Assembly (NCBI RefSeq): GCF_024199945.1
Contig: NZ_JANADP010000001.1
Coordinates: forward strand, 7,130,001 to 7,194,000
Length of the DNA: 64,000 bases
From: Bradyrhizobium sp. CCGUVB4N
GTDB taxonomy: Bacteria > Pseudomonadota > Alphaproteobacteria > Rhizobiales > Xanthobacteraceae
Direction of reading: 5' to 3'
In this document: positions 1 through 7,679 of the stretch, one piece after another
Layout of the letters: the number at the start of each line of letters is the position of its first letter
Position numbering within the stretch: position 1 is the stretch's first letter
The notes under the pieces: model-generated
Told to the model about the DNA's origin: nothing
Seen by the model: the letters and a program-made list of their open reading frames with translations, nothing else
Databases searched by the model: none
Program-made: the position numbers and the translations under genes

Positions 1-422
1 GCCTGGTCGACCTTGCTGTCGAGATCCCAGAGGCCCTGGGCCTCGATCTCGTCCTGCAGCTTGGTCATCTCGTCGGCGGTCTCGTCCGAATAGTTGACCG
101 CAAGCTCGTTGTAGCGGTCGAGGATCGCCTTCTGCTTGGCGACGCCCTGCATGACGTTCTCGCGCACGGAAAGCGCCGCGTCGAGATGCGGCTCCTGCTC
201 GAGATAGCCGACGCGGGCGCCTTCGGCGACCCAGGCCTCGCCGGTATATTCCTTGTCGAGGCCCGCCATGATCTTGAGCAGGGTCGACTTACCGGAGCCG
301 TTGACGCCGAGAACGCCGATCTTGGCGTCCGGGTAAAAGCTCAGCCGGATGTTGTCGAGGACCTTGCGGGTCGGGTAGCTCTTGGTCAGGCCTTCCATGA
401 AGTAGACGAACTGGCGCGCCAT
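1..422 (-). CDS. ettA: Energy-dependent translational throttle protein EttA (ABC-F), N-terminal part
   Basis: Partial gene. The window holds about 140 N-terminal codons and the rest lies beyond the left edge. EttA is a soluble ABC-F ATPase that binds the ribosomal E site and gates translation elongation according to the ATP/ADP ratio. The reading starts MARQFVYFMEGLTKSYP, which is characteristic of EttA. It has a Walker A motif GVNGSGKST at residues 39-47 and the GYLEQEP segment after it. The ATG at 422 is the only sensible start, although the upstream ribosome site is weak. No transmembrane segments are seen, as expected for ABC-F. The family call is confident; the part carrying the second ATPase domain is not visible. 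Confidence 0.93.
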   Translation of the reverse strand, partial: MARQFVYFMEGLTKSYPTRKVLDNIRLSFYPDAKIGVLGVNGSGKSTLLKIMAGLDKEYTGEAWVAEGARVGYLEQEPHLDAALSVRENVMQGVAKQKAILDRYNELAVNYSDETADEMTKLQDEIEAQGLWDLDSKVDQ

Positions 423-656
423 CTGTCCCGTGAAACCTTCAATTTGAGGAGTTTTGCTTGCCGCCGATGTAGCGATCCCGCCCCCAAAGGGCAATGTTTT
501 CCCTCCGTTCACCACGGATGAATACCGGGCGGACACCATCCTGACCCCGTTCCGGACAATTGAAACCATCTTTTAATAAATCAGGCCAAAGCTCGGTTTC
601 GCGCGGAAACAGCGCCACCCGCTCAGAACGAACGGGGAGCACAGCGAGGCCCCATC

Positions 657-872
657 ATGGCTCTGATCGAGACCCATTCCCTCCCCGTTCCGGCAGAAGC
701 CGGCCGCACCTCCGCGCTCGTCTCGGAGATCAAGGGCTTCTGGAAACGCTTCTTCGCCACGGCCTTCAACCCCTACCGGCCCGAACTGCACTACATGCGC
801 GGTCCTGGACCTGCCTGGCGCGCCAAGCACGGCATGGATGCGCCGGTCCGGCTGAAGCCCCGCGACCTCTGA
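657..872 (+). CDS. Small conserved-looking hypothetical protein (71 aa)
   Basis: I do not recognise a family. The 71-residue product begins MALIETHSLPVPAEAGR and has a central aromatic/basic stretch (EIKGFWKRFFATAFNPYRPE) that could be an amphipathic helix. A GAGG ribosome site lies about 10 nt before the ATG. Third positions are strongly GC-biased, as in the neighbours, and the gene fills an otherwise empty gap between ettA and the dehydrogenase. It has no signal peptide and no obvious membrane span. It is probably a real small gene; function unknown. Confidence 0.6.
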   Translation: MALIETHSLPVPAEAGRTSALVSEIKGFWKRFFATAFNPYRPELHYMRGPGPAWRAKHGMDAPVRLKPRDL

Positions 873-1031
873 GCCGCCGTTCCCTCCCGGATTTGCCAAC
901 GGATTCTTGAAGACCCAGACTGCTTGCGCACAGGCCTGATTGCGCGCAACCATGGCCCGGTTCCGACGATGGCGCCCTTCCGCCTGGCGCCGCCACCTCT
1001 CGCCGTCAACTCTGGTCCTGGATGAACGCTA

Positions 1032-1994
1032 ATGACGCGGCTGCGCTGTGCAATTCTCGACGACTATTTCAATCTCGCCCTCGACGTCGCCGACTGGTCG
1101 AAACTGTCCGACCGCGTCGATGCCACCGTGTTCAGCCATCCCTTCGCCTCCGAGCAGGCCGCAGCCAGCGCGCTGGCCGATTTCGACATCATCTGCGCGA
1201 TGCGTGAGCGCACGGCATTCCCCAAGAGCCTGTTCGAGAAGCTGCCGAAGCTGAAGCTGCTGCTCACCTCCGGCATGCGCAACGCCGCGATCGACATGGA
1301 GGCTGCCAAGGGACGCGGCGTCGCCCTCGGCGGCACGCAATATTCCCGCGATCCGACCGCGCCGCTCACCATGGGCCTGATCCTGGAGCTGACCCGCGGC
1401 ATCGGCCGCGAGAATGCGCGCATGCATGCCGGTGAGCCCTGGCAGACCTTTGCCGGCGTCGAGATCGAGGGACTGACGCTCGGCGTCGTCGGGCTGGGCA
1501 AGCTCGGCACCAAGATGGCGGGCATCGCCAAGGCCTTCGGCATGAACGTGATCGCCTGGAGCCCGAACCTGACGCCGGAGAAGTGCGCGGCCGCCGGCGT
1601 CGGCTATGCCACCAAGGAAGAGCTGTTCGCCAAGGCCGATATCGTCACCATCCATGTGGTGCTGAGCGAGCGCTCACGCGGCCTCGTCGGCCGCGCAGAT
1701 CTGGCGCGGATGAAGCCGACCGCCTTCCTGGTCAACACTGCGCGCGGGCCGATTGTCGATGAGACGGCCCTGCTTGAGGCCTTGCAGCAGCGCAAGATCG
1801 CCGGCGCCGGCATCGACGTGTTCTCGGTCGAGCCACTGCCGGTCGATCATCCCTTCCGCAAGCTCGACAATCTCGTGCTGACGCCGCATCTCGGCTACGC
1901 GACCGAAGACGGTCTGCGCATCCATTACGGCCAGATGGTCGAGGCGATCGACGCCTTCACCAAGGGCAATGATCTGCCGCGCAAGCTCGCCTGA
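1032..1994 (+). CDS. D-2-hydroxyacid dehydrogenase family protein
   Basis: NAD(P)-dependent oxidoreductase of 320 aa that should interconvert a 2-hydroxyacid and a 2-oxoacid in the cytoplasm; the substrate cannot be read from sequence. The Rossmann fingerprint GLGKLG lies at about residues 154-159. The family's catalytic triad is visible as Arg in NTARGPIVDE, Glu in DVFSVEPLP and His in LTPHLGYA. Length is typical for the family. The ATG at 1032 leaves the N-terminal strand (RLRCAILDDY) intact. It stands alone, and a strong hairpin follows within 25 nt, so it is probably monocistronic. A second, frameshifted member of the superfamily lies at 24601-25522. Confidence 0.9.
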   Translation: MTRLRCAILDDYFNLALDVADWSKLSDRVDATVFSHPFASEQAAASALADFDIICAMRERTAFPKSLFEKLPKLKLLLTSGMRNAAIDMEAAKGRGVALGGTQYSRDPTAPLTMGLILELTRGIGRENARMHAGEPWQTFAGVEIEGLTLGVVGLGKLGTKMAGIAKAFGMNVIAWSPNLTPEKCAAAGVGYATKEELFAKADIVTIHVVLSERSRGLVGRADLARMKPTAFLVNTARGPIVDETALLEALQQRKIAGAGIDVFSVEPLPVDHPFRKLDNLVLTPHLGYATEDGLRIHYGQMVEAIDAFTKGNDLPRKLA

Positions 1995-2016
1995 AGCGAC
2001 GCGGACCTGAAACGAC

Positions 2017-2043
2017 GAAGGGCGCGCCGATGGCACGCCCTTC
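2017..2043. terminator. Bidirectional terminator-like hairpin
   Basis: A 12-bp arm (GAAGGGCGCGCC) and its complement flank a 3-nt GAT loop, with a single C-A mismatch. It lies between the convergent ends of the dehydrogenase and the L,D-transpeptidase genes, where a shared terminator is expected. No clear T-run follows on either side. Confidence 0.6.
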
Positions 2044-2067
2044 GCAATTTCAATTGTCTTGCAGCGC

Positions 2068-3234
2068 TTAGCGCACGGTGACCGGCGCGGGCAGCGGCGG
2101 CACCACCGTCGGCTGCGTGCCCGGGACCGGACCGGCGGGAGCCGCGCCCGGCGCAGGCGCAGCCGATGCGGTCGCCGTTCCCGGCGGCGTACCACCCTGC
2201 ATCACCACCACGCGGGTGCCGACCTTGGCGCGGTCGAACAGATCCGAGACGTCCTCGTTCAGCATGCCGATACAGCCGGAGGAGACGAACTTGCCGATCG
2301 TCGAGGGCTGGTTGGTGCCGTGAATGCGGTACACGGTCGAACCGAGATACATGGCGCGAGCGCCGAGCGGATTGCCTTCGCCACCGGCCATGAAGCGCGG
2401 CAGATAGGGCTGGCGCTCGATCATTTCCGCCGGCGGATGCCAATCCGGCCACTCGGCCTTGCGGGTGATCTTCTGCACGCCGGTCCAGGTGAAGCCGTCG
2501 CGACCAACGCGGACGCCGTAACGGATCGCGCGGCCATTGCCGAGGACGTAATAGAGATAGGTGTTCGGAGTATCGACGACGATCGTACCCGCGGGCTCCT
2601 TGGTCTGGAACGCGACCTCCTGGCGGCGCAGATTCGGCGCGAGCTGCGCCGGCGCCGCATCAGGCTGCTCCTCGGGCGGCAATGACGCCACCGACATCGG
2701 CCGGTTACCGGCGCCGGGCTGCGGCGAGACCGCACCGGTCGCGGCCGGGCCAACGGCCTCCGGCGGACGCATGCCATCATTGCCGGGCGCCTGGCCCGAA
2801 CGATCGCCATAGATCACCGGGGGCGGACCGGCGGGGCGGCCGTAGCGGGGATCATCGGGCGACATCACCGGCCCCTGCGGCGGCGCGGCCGAATAGACCG
2901 GCGGAGCGCCAGCCGGGCGGCCGTAACGCGGATCATCCGGCGACATCACCGGGCCCTGCGGCGGGGCAGCCGAATAAACCGGGGGAGCGCCGGCCGGACG
3001 GCCGTAGCGCGGATCGTCGGCCGGACCGGGCGGCGGCAGCGCGGCCTGCGGCATCGCGTCGTCGTCATCCTCCAGCGAGTCGAAGTTCGGCGTGCGGTCG
3101 CCGGGCCGGTATTCGGCCGGAGCGCCGTAGCTCGGCGCCTGCTGAACCGGATAGCTTTGGGCCTGTGCGAGCGAGGTTCCCGCCGCAGCGACTGTTGCGG
3201 CAGCGCATATCGTCAGAAAATGTTTGATCATCAT
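2068..3234 (-). CDS. Exported L,D-transpeptidase (YkuD family)
   Basis: Periplasmic L,D-transpeptidase of 388 aa, expected to make 3-3 peptidoglycan cross-links or to attach proteins to peptidoglycan. The signal peptide runs from MMIKHFLTICAAATV to about AQA at residue 26. Residues 70-200 form a Pro/Ala/Gly-rich linker with tandem 27-residue repeats (DPRYGRPAGAPPVYSAAPPQ and a short tail). The catalytic YkuD domain spans about residues 210-345, with His305 in IHGTN and Cys321 in SSGCIGM. A Pro/Ala-rich tail follows. I chose the ATG at 3234 (or the next codon, 3231) because a longer in-frame extension upstream is not signal-like and AAGAG precedes this start. The disordered linker may reach through the cell wall. 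Family assignment is certain; substrate is not. Confidence 0.93.
   Translation of the reverse strand: MMIKHFLTICAAATVAAAGTSLAQAQSYPVQQAPSYGAPAEYRPGDRTPNFDSLEDDDDAMPQAALPPPGPADDPRYGRPAGAPPVYSAAPPQGPVMSPDDPRYGRPAGAPPVYSAAPPQGPVMSPDDPRYGRPAGPPPVIYGDRSGQAPGNDGMRPPEAVGPAATGAVSPQPGAGNRPMSVASLPPEEQPDAAPAQLAPNLRRQEVAFQTKEPAGTIVVDTPNTYLYYVLGNGRAIRYGVRVGRDGFTWTGVQKITRKAEWPDWHPPAEMIERQPYLPRFMAGGEGNPLGARAMYLGSTVYRIHGTNQPSTIGKFVSSGCIGMLNEDVSDLFDRAKVGTRVVVMQGGTPPGTATASAAPAPGAAPAGPVPGTQPTVVPPLPAPVTVR
2841..3021 (-). repeat. 81-bp tandem repeat within the L,D-transpeptidase linker
   Basis: The same motif recurs at exactly 81-bp spacing (around positions 2841, 2922 and 3003). It encodes two full 27-residue units starting DPRYGRPAGAPPVYS plus a diverged third unit. 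The copies differ at a few mostly third-position bases, so the duplication is not very recent but stays in frame. Confidence 0.9.
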
Positions 3235-3595
3235 CGCTCTTGTATAGTCCCCGGGCCCCGTCCGAGCCGTCAACGGCCAGATGACCGAAGATAGCGGCAC
3301 ATTCAAGACATAACAGGCTGATTTGGCCTGATTTAGCGATTTGTGATGCAATCGCACATAGTTGCCCCGTTGCATCACGGGGATGGAAATCGCATTACGC
3401 CTTAGATTGCCGGAGTCTTCGGCCCCGATTTTTGCGGAACGGCGCGGAGACGTTGCGATATGGTCGAATCAGCCTGATTCGCCACCGATTTGAGCTCGGA
3501 TCCCATGTGGCGAAGGCGGCAATCAGTACCGTCACCGCGTTCAGATGGCTCATGGGCCCTGGCCAGCCGCCGGGGCGGAAACGCGTAACCCGTCA

Positions 3596-4519
3596 ATGCT
3601 TCCCGGCTTTCGCTTCCTGCTTGCCGCGATCCTGCTGTCTGCCTCCATCCTGGTGTTCGGCTTGGGAGCCGCCTCGCTGCTGCGGGCGAGCCACGAGCAG
3701 TATGTCAACAACCCCTCCTGGCGGAATGGCCCGCAGGAACAGGTGTTCGCGCAGACCTCCGAGCCGACCCAGCCGGTGCTCGCGGCGCTCCGCGTGGAGC
3801 CGGTCGCGCCGGTCGTCAATGAGCCGGCGCCCGCGATGCAGGACCAAGCCCTGAGCAACGAGGTCCCGAGTATCGGCCTGCCCGCGGTCGAGACTGCGCC
3901 CGAGCAGATGGCCGCCGTGGCGCTCGAGGCCAAGGTCCAGTCTGAGCCCAAGCCTGCCCCCAAGTCTGATCCCAAGCCTGAGGCCCAGCCTGACCCCAAG
4001 TCTGAGCCTCAGCCTGAGATCGTCGCCGTCGCGCCGCCTGCAGAGCCCGCTCCGCCCGCCACCGAGGTGCCGGCGCCTGAGCAAGCCGAGATCCAGGCTG
4101 CGGCTCCGGCCCCCGCCGACACACTCACCCCCGCTGACACGACCGTTTCCATGGCCCAGACGACGCCCGCACCAGCCGTGAGCGCCACCGACGTGCCGCG
4201 AACCGCAACACCAGCGCTGGCATCACGCGTCAGCGACATTGCAGCAGCCAGGGTGGCTGCGCTCAACGACCTCGCGCCGGCGAAGACCAAAGCCAACAGC
4301 GCCGCGCCCGACAGCAAGCCGCGCGCGCTCAAGAAGAAGCGCCACCGCATCGTGCGGCGCCCGCCGCCTCAGCAGCTCCAGCAATCGTATGATCCGTTCG
4401 GCCAGCAGCGGCAGATGCAGCAGCAGCAGCAGATCCAGCAGCAGCAGATGCAGCAGCGACAGATGCAGCAGCAACAGCAGCAGCAGGTGCTCGCCACCAC
4501 GGCCTCGCGCACGCGCTGA
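3596..4519 (+). CDS. Membrane-anchored Ala/Pro-rich protein with Gln-rich tail, function unknown
   Basis: Product of 307 aa with no recognised catalytic domain. One N-terminal hydrophobic helix (FRFLLAAILLSASILVFGLG) probably anchors it in the inner membrane. A long low-complexity region follows: Pro/Ala/Glu-rich with PKPDPK-like repeats around residues 115-145. A basic patch (RALKKKRHRIVRR) precedes a C-terminal stretch that is mostly Gln and Met. The start at 3596 puts the hydrophobic helix at the N-terminus; an in-frame ATG at 3545 would add 17 unlikely residues. The architecture resembles a periplasmic spacer or TonB-like linker, but nothing shows partners. It is convergent with sseA. Confidence 0.75.
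   Translation: MLPGFRFLLAAILLSASILVFGLGAASLLRASHEQYVNNPSWRNGPQEQVFAQTSEPTQPVLAALRVEPVAPVVNEPAPAMQDQALSNEVPSIGLPAVETAPEQMAAVALEAKVQSEPKPAPKSDPKPEAQPDPKSEPQPEIVAVAPPAEPAPPATEVPAPEQAEIQAAAPAPADTLTPADTTVSMAQTTPAPAVSATDVPRTATPALASRVSDIAAARVAALNDLAPAKTKANSAAPDSKPRALKKKRHRIVRRPPPQQLQQSYDPFGQQRQMQQQQQIQQQQMQQRQMQQQQQQQVLATTASRTR
4370..4488 (+). repeat. CAG-rich low-complexity tract encoding poly-Gln/Met
   Basis: Nearly every codon is CAG or ATG, giving runs of up to seven consecutive Gln. Such tracts are prone to slippage, so length differences between strains would be expected. Confidence 0.85.
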
Positions 4520-4582
4520 ACGTCTCCTCACCTCGCCCGTTCTCGTCCGCCGAAGCGAAGGCGGATGTGGGGCCGCGACGCG

Positions 4583-5446
4583 TTACGCCGGCCCCGTCGC
4601 GATCGGCGGGCCCTTCTCCTGGCCCCATTCCGACCATGAGCCGTCATAGAGCGCGGTGTCGGTGACGCCCAGGCGATAGAGCGCGAGCGTCAGCACGCCG
4701 GCCGAGACGCCGGAGCCGCAGCTCGTCACGATCGGCGCGTCAAGCTTGACGCCGGCGCCGGTGAAGGCGGCGCGGAGATCGTCCAGCGGCTTCATCGTGC
4801 CGGTCGCGGCATCAAACAGCTGACCATAAGGCACGTTGCGCGAGCCGGGGATGTGGCCGGAGCGGATGCCAGCGCGCGGCTCGGGGGCGCGGCCTTCGAA
4901 ACGATCGGCAGCGCGTGCGTCGATCACCTGCTCGACACGGCTTTCGACGTTGGCGATCAGCTGCTGCATGCTGCGCACGCGCTTTGAATCGTAAGTCGCC
5001 TTGAACGTCGCGGGCTTCGGCTTCACCTCGCCGCTCTCCACGGGGCGCCCCTCAGCGCGCCACTTCTTCAGACCGCCATTGAGGATGCGGACGTTGCCGT
5101 GGCCGAAGGCCAGAAACATCCACCACGCACGCGGTGCAGCGACCCAACCGCCGGCATCGTAGAGCACGACCGTGTCGGCATTGGAGATGCCGAGATGACC
5201 GACATCGCGGCCGAACTGCTCGGCGCTCGGATACATGTGCGGCAGCGGGTTAGAATGATCCGACACCGCTTCGACGTCGAAGAACACGGCCCCCGGCAGA
5301 TGCGCGGCGAGGTAGTCATCCTTCGGCAGCGGCAGCACGCCCGGCAGCTTGAAGCTGGCGTCGAGCACCTTGACGTTGGCATCGTTGATGTGGGCGGCGA
5401 GCCATTCCGTGGAGACGAGGGGATCGGTGGGGGTGGTCATTGGCAT
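4583..5446 (-). CDS. sseA: 3-mercaptopyruvate sulfurtransferase
   Basis: Two-domain rhodanese of 287 aa that transfers sulfur from 3-mercaptopyruvate (or thiosulfate) to thiol or cyanide acceptors. The N-terminal inactive domain spans about residues 8-135 (VSTEWLAAHI, VKVLDASFKL). The catalytic domain spans about 160-285, with the active-site loop CGSGVSAG. The CGSG(V/T)xA form is the mercaptopyruvate-type signature rather than the thiosulfate-type CRKG. Length matches the family. The start could be 5446 or the second Met at 5440. It lies downstream of another rhodanese on the same strand, separated by a palindromic repeat, and may be co-transcribed with the VWA gene cluster. Confidence 0.9.
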   Translation of the reverse strand: MPMTTPTDPLVSTEWLAAHINDANVKVLDASFKLPGVLPLPKDDYLAAHLPGAVFFDVEAVSDHSNPLPHMYPSAEQFGRDVGHLGISNADTVVLYDAGGWVAAPRAWWMFLAFGHGNVRILNGGLKKWRAEGRPVESGEVKPKPATFKATYDSKRVRSMQQLIANVESRVEQVIDARAADRFEGRAPEPRAGIRSGHIPGSRNVPYGQLFDAATGTMKPLDDLRAAFTGAGVKLDAPIVTSCGSGVSAGVLTLALYRLGVTDTALYDGSWSEWGQEKGPPIATGPA

Positions 5447-5466
5447 GCTCCGGCAATTGTCTCAGT

Positions 5467-5553
5467 CGTCATGGCCGGGCTTGTCCCGGCCATCCACGTT
5501 CTTGCTGTCAGCGGGTGAGGACGTGGATGCCCGGGACAAGCCCGGGCATGACG
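5467..5553. repeat. Palindromic intergenic repeat (family A)
   Basis: The outer arms, CGTCATGGCCGGG on the left and CCCGGGCATGACG on the right, are near-complementary. Each arm also has its own internal GGGCTTGTCCC / GGGACAAGCCC symmetry. It lies between two same-strand sulfurtransferase genes and could form a cruciform or stable RNA hairpin. It belongs to the same broad class as the element at 60250-60364. Confidence 0.8.
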
Positions 5554-5577
5554 GTGTGGCTGATAGTTGAAACTCAA

Positions 5578-5991
5578 TCAGGCTTTCTTCTTCGGCTCCC
5601 ACTGCTCCGTCGGACCGCCGGCATCGCGCCAGGCGGCGTAGCCGCCGGCGATGTGGGCGACGGGCTTCAGGCCCATGTCCTTTGCGGTCTTGGCCGCGAG
5701 CGCAGAGCGCAGGCCGCCGGCACAGTGGAAGACGAACTTCTTGTCTTCCTGGAAGATCGGCTTCGCATACGGGCTCTGCGGATCGATCCAGAATTCGAGC
5801 ATGCCGCGCGTGCAGGAGAATGCGCCGGGGATGCGGCCGTCACGCTCGATCTCGCGGGGGTCGCGGATGTCAACGATGACGACGTCGCCGTTCTTGGAGA
5901 TCTCGATGGCGTCCCTGGCGGTGAGCGTCTCGATCTCGGCATTGGCCTCGTCGATCAGCGCCTTGATGCCGCGGGTGATGTTCTGGGGCAT
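5578..5991 (-). CDS. Single-domain rhodanese-like sulfurtransferase
   Basis: Product of 137 aa. One rhodanese domain carries the conserved VVIVDIRDPREIERDGRIPG block near residues 38-57 and the catalytic Cys in FHCAGGLRSALAA. It should carry a persulfide for sulfur transfer in the cytoplasm. I use the ATG at 5991 because an AGGGAGA ribosome site lies just upstream and the residues before it are not domain-like. The VWA gene ends 38 nt upstream on the same strand, so the two are probably co-transcribed. It has no signal peptide or extra domain. Confidence 0.9.
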   Translation of the reverse strand: MPQNITRGIKALIDEANAEIETLTARDAIEISKNGDVVIVDIRDPREIERDGRIPGAFSCTRGMLEFWIDPQSPYAKPIFQEDKKFVFHCAGGLRSALAAKTAKDMGLKPVAHIAGGYAAWRDAGGPTEQWEPKKKA

Positions 5992-6029
5992 ATGCTTCTC
6001 CCTCTTGTCGTCGTTCGCAGGCGCGCGTG

Positions 6030-7205
6030 CTAGTGCGTCAATTCCTTCATCGCACTCTCCAGACCTTCGATCGTGATCGGGTACATGCGGTTGGCAAAGA
6101 TGCGTTTGATGATGGTGGTCGATTCCGAATAGTCCCAGTGCTTCTGGGCAACCGGGTTCAGCCACACCGTGTGCGGATAGGTCCGGATGATGCGATCGAG
6201 CCAGACCGAGCCGGGCTCCTCATTGACGTGCTCGACCGAGCCGCCGGGCACCATGATCTCGTAAGGCGACATCGAGGCGTCGCCGACGAACACGACCTTG
6301 TAGTCGTGCGGGTATTTGTGCAGCACGTCCCAGGTCGGCGTGCGGTCCGTGAAGCGGCGCTTGTTCTGCTTCCACACGCCCTCATAGAGGCAGTTGTGGA
6401 AGTAGAAATACTCCATGTGCTTGAACTCGCTCTTCGCCGCCGAGAACAGCTCCTCGACCTGCTCGATATGCGAATCCATCGAGCCGCCGATGTCGAAGAA
6501 CACCAGGAGCTTCACCGCATTGCGCCGCTCGGGGCGCATGTGAACGTCGAGATAACCGTGATTGGCGGTCTCGCGAATGGTGGTATCGAGATCGAGCTCG
6601 TCCGGTGCGCCGGTGCGCGCGAACTTGCGCAGGCGCCGCAGCGCCACCTTGATGTTGCGGATGCCGAGCTCGACATTGCCGTCGAGATCCTTGAACTCGC
6701 GCTTGTCCCACACCTTCACGGCGCGGTTGTTGCGGTTCTTCTCCTGGCCGATGCGGACGCCTTCGGGATTGTAACCATGCGCGCCGAACGGCGAGGTGCC
6801 GGCGGTGCCGATCCATTTCGAGCCGCCCTGGTGCCGGCCCTTCTGCTCCTCGAGGCGCTTCTTCAGGGTCTCCATGAGCTTGTCCCAGCCCATGGCCTCG
6901 ATCTGCTTCTTCTCTTCCTCGCTGAGGTATTTTTCGGCGAGCTTCTTCAGCCACTCCTCGGGGATCTCCGCCTTCTCCATGGCGTCGAGCAGGCTTTCCA
7001 GCCCCTTGAACACGGTGCCGAAGACGCGGTCGAACTTGTCGAGGTTGCGCTCGTCCTTCACCAGCGAGGTGCGCGACAGGTAGTAGAAATTCTCGACCGA
7101 ATAGTCCGACAGATCGGCGTCGAGCGCCTCCATCAGCGTGAGGTATTCGCGCAGCGTCACGGGGACCTGCGCATCGCGCAGAGACGTAAAGAATTGCAGG
7201 AACAT
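6030..7205 (-). CDS. VWA domain-containing CoxE-like protein
   Basis: Product of 391 aa. The charged N-terminal half contains Lys/Glu-rich helices (about residues 75-125). The von Willebrand A domain starts near residue 230 with FFDIGGSMDSH. The MIDAS metal site is DIGGS (238-242), a variant of DxSxS with Gly in place of the first Ser, which is common in CoxE-type proteins. Such proteins act with a MoxR AAA+ ATPase to remodel or mature a target, often a metalloenzyme. The likely partner moxR gene starts 475 nt away, divergently. The start at 7205 (MFLQFFTSLRDAQVPV) matches family N-termini. The sulfurtransferase genes lie downstream on the same strand. The client protein is unknown. Confidence 0.9.
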   Translation of the reverse strand: MFLQFFTSLRDAQVPVTLREYLTLMEALDADLSDYSVENFYYLSRTSLVKDERNLDKFDRVFGTVFKGLESLLDAMEKAEIPEEWLKKLAEKYLSEEEKKQIEAMGWDKLMETLKKRLEEQKGRHQGGSKWIGTAGTSPFGAHGYNPEGVRIGQEKNRNNRAVKVWDKREFKDLDGNVELGIRNIKVALRRLRKFARTGAPDELDLDTTIRETANHGYLDVHMRPERRNAVKLLVFFDIGGSMDSHIEQVEELFSAAKSEFKHMEYFYFHNCLYEGVWKQNKRRFTDRTPTWDVLHKYPHDYKVVFVGDASMSPYEIMVPGGSVEHVNEEPGSVWLDRIIRTYPHTVWLNPVAQKHWDYSESTTIIKRIFANRMYPITIEGLESAMKELTH

Positions 7206-7328
7206 GGGTGACAGATTGCCCGTCGGGTGGCGAACGTCAAGGGGCGGAGGCCTTCGCTGCGCGCTGGACCGGCAGGCTTTTTGCTCTACAATTGGGGACC
7301 TCAAGGGGTCTTTTTGGGGACGTTTGCA

Positions 7329-7574
7329 ATGGGAATTCTCGCAGCGCTCATCATTGGCGCGATCGCCGGCTGGTTGGCCGGCAAGATTGTCCACGGGGCG
7401 GGATTTGGGCTGATCGGCAACATTGTCGTCGGCATCATCGGCGCGCTGGTGGCGGGCTGGGTGCTGCCGCAGCTCGGTATCGCGCTCGCCACGGGCACGC
7501 TGGGCTCCATCATTGATGCCACGGTTGGCGCGGTGATTGTGCTCGTCATCCTTTCGCTGATAAAACGGGTCTGA
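7329..7574 (+). CDS. GlsB/YeaQ/YmgE family small membrane protein
   Basis: Product of 81 aa, nearly all hydrophobic, with three predicted transmembrane helices. The repeated Gly-rich pattern (AIAGWLAGKIVHG, NIVVGIIGALVAGW) is typical of the transglycosylase-associated or GlsB family. These proteins are often stress-induced, but their biochemical role is not established. The ATG at 7329 gives the standard family N-terminus MGILAALIIGAIAGW; a longer upstream reading is not family-like. It sits between the divergent VWA and MoxR genes and is followed by a strong hairpin. Confidence 0.9.
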   Translation: MGILAALIIGAIAGWLAGKIVHGAGFGLIGNIVVGIIGALVAGWVLPQLGIALATGTLGSIIDATVGAVIVLVILSLIKRV

Positions 7575-7590
7575 AAGCCTGACCGAACCA

Positions 7591-7617
7591 GGAACGGCCG
7601 CCATGAGCGGCCGTTCC
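7591..7617 (+). terminator. Terminator-like hairpin after the GlsB-family gene
   Basis: A perfect 11-bp stem (GGAACGGCCGC and its complement) with a CATGA loop, 17 nt after the stop codon. There is no T-run, so it may stop transcription only partly before moxR. Confidence 0.6.
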
Positions 7618-7679
7618 CATGTCGTGACCACGGCAATGCCATTGGCAATTCCCGGGACGACGACCAACAAGGACGCGCA

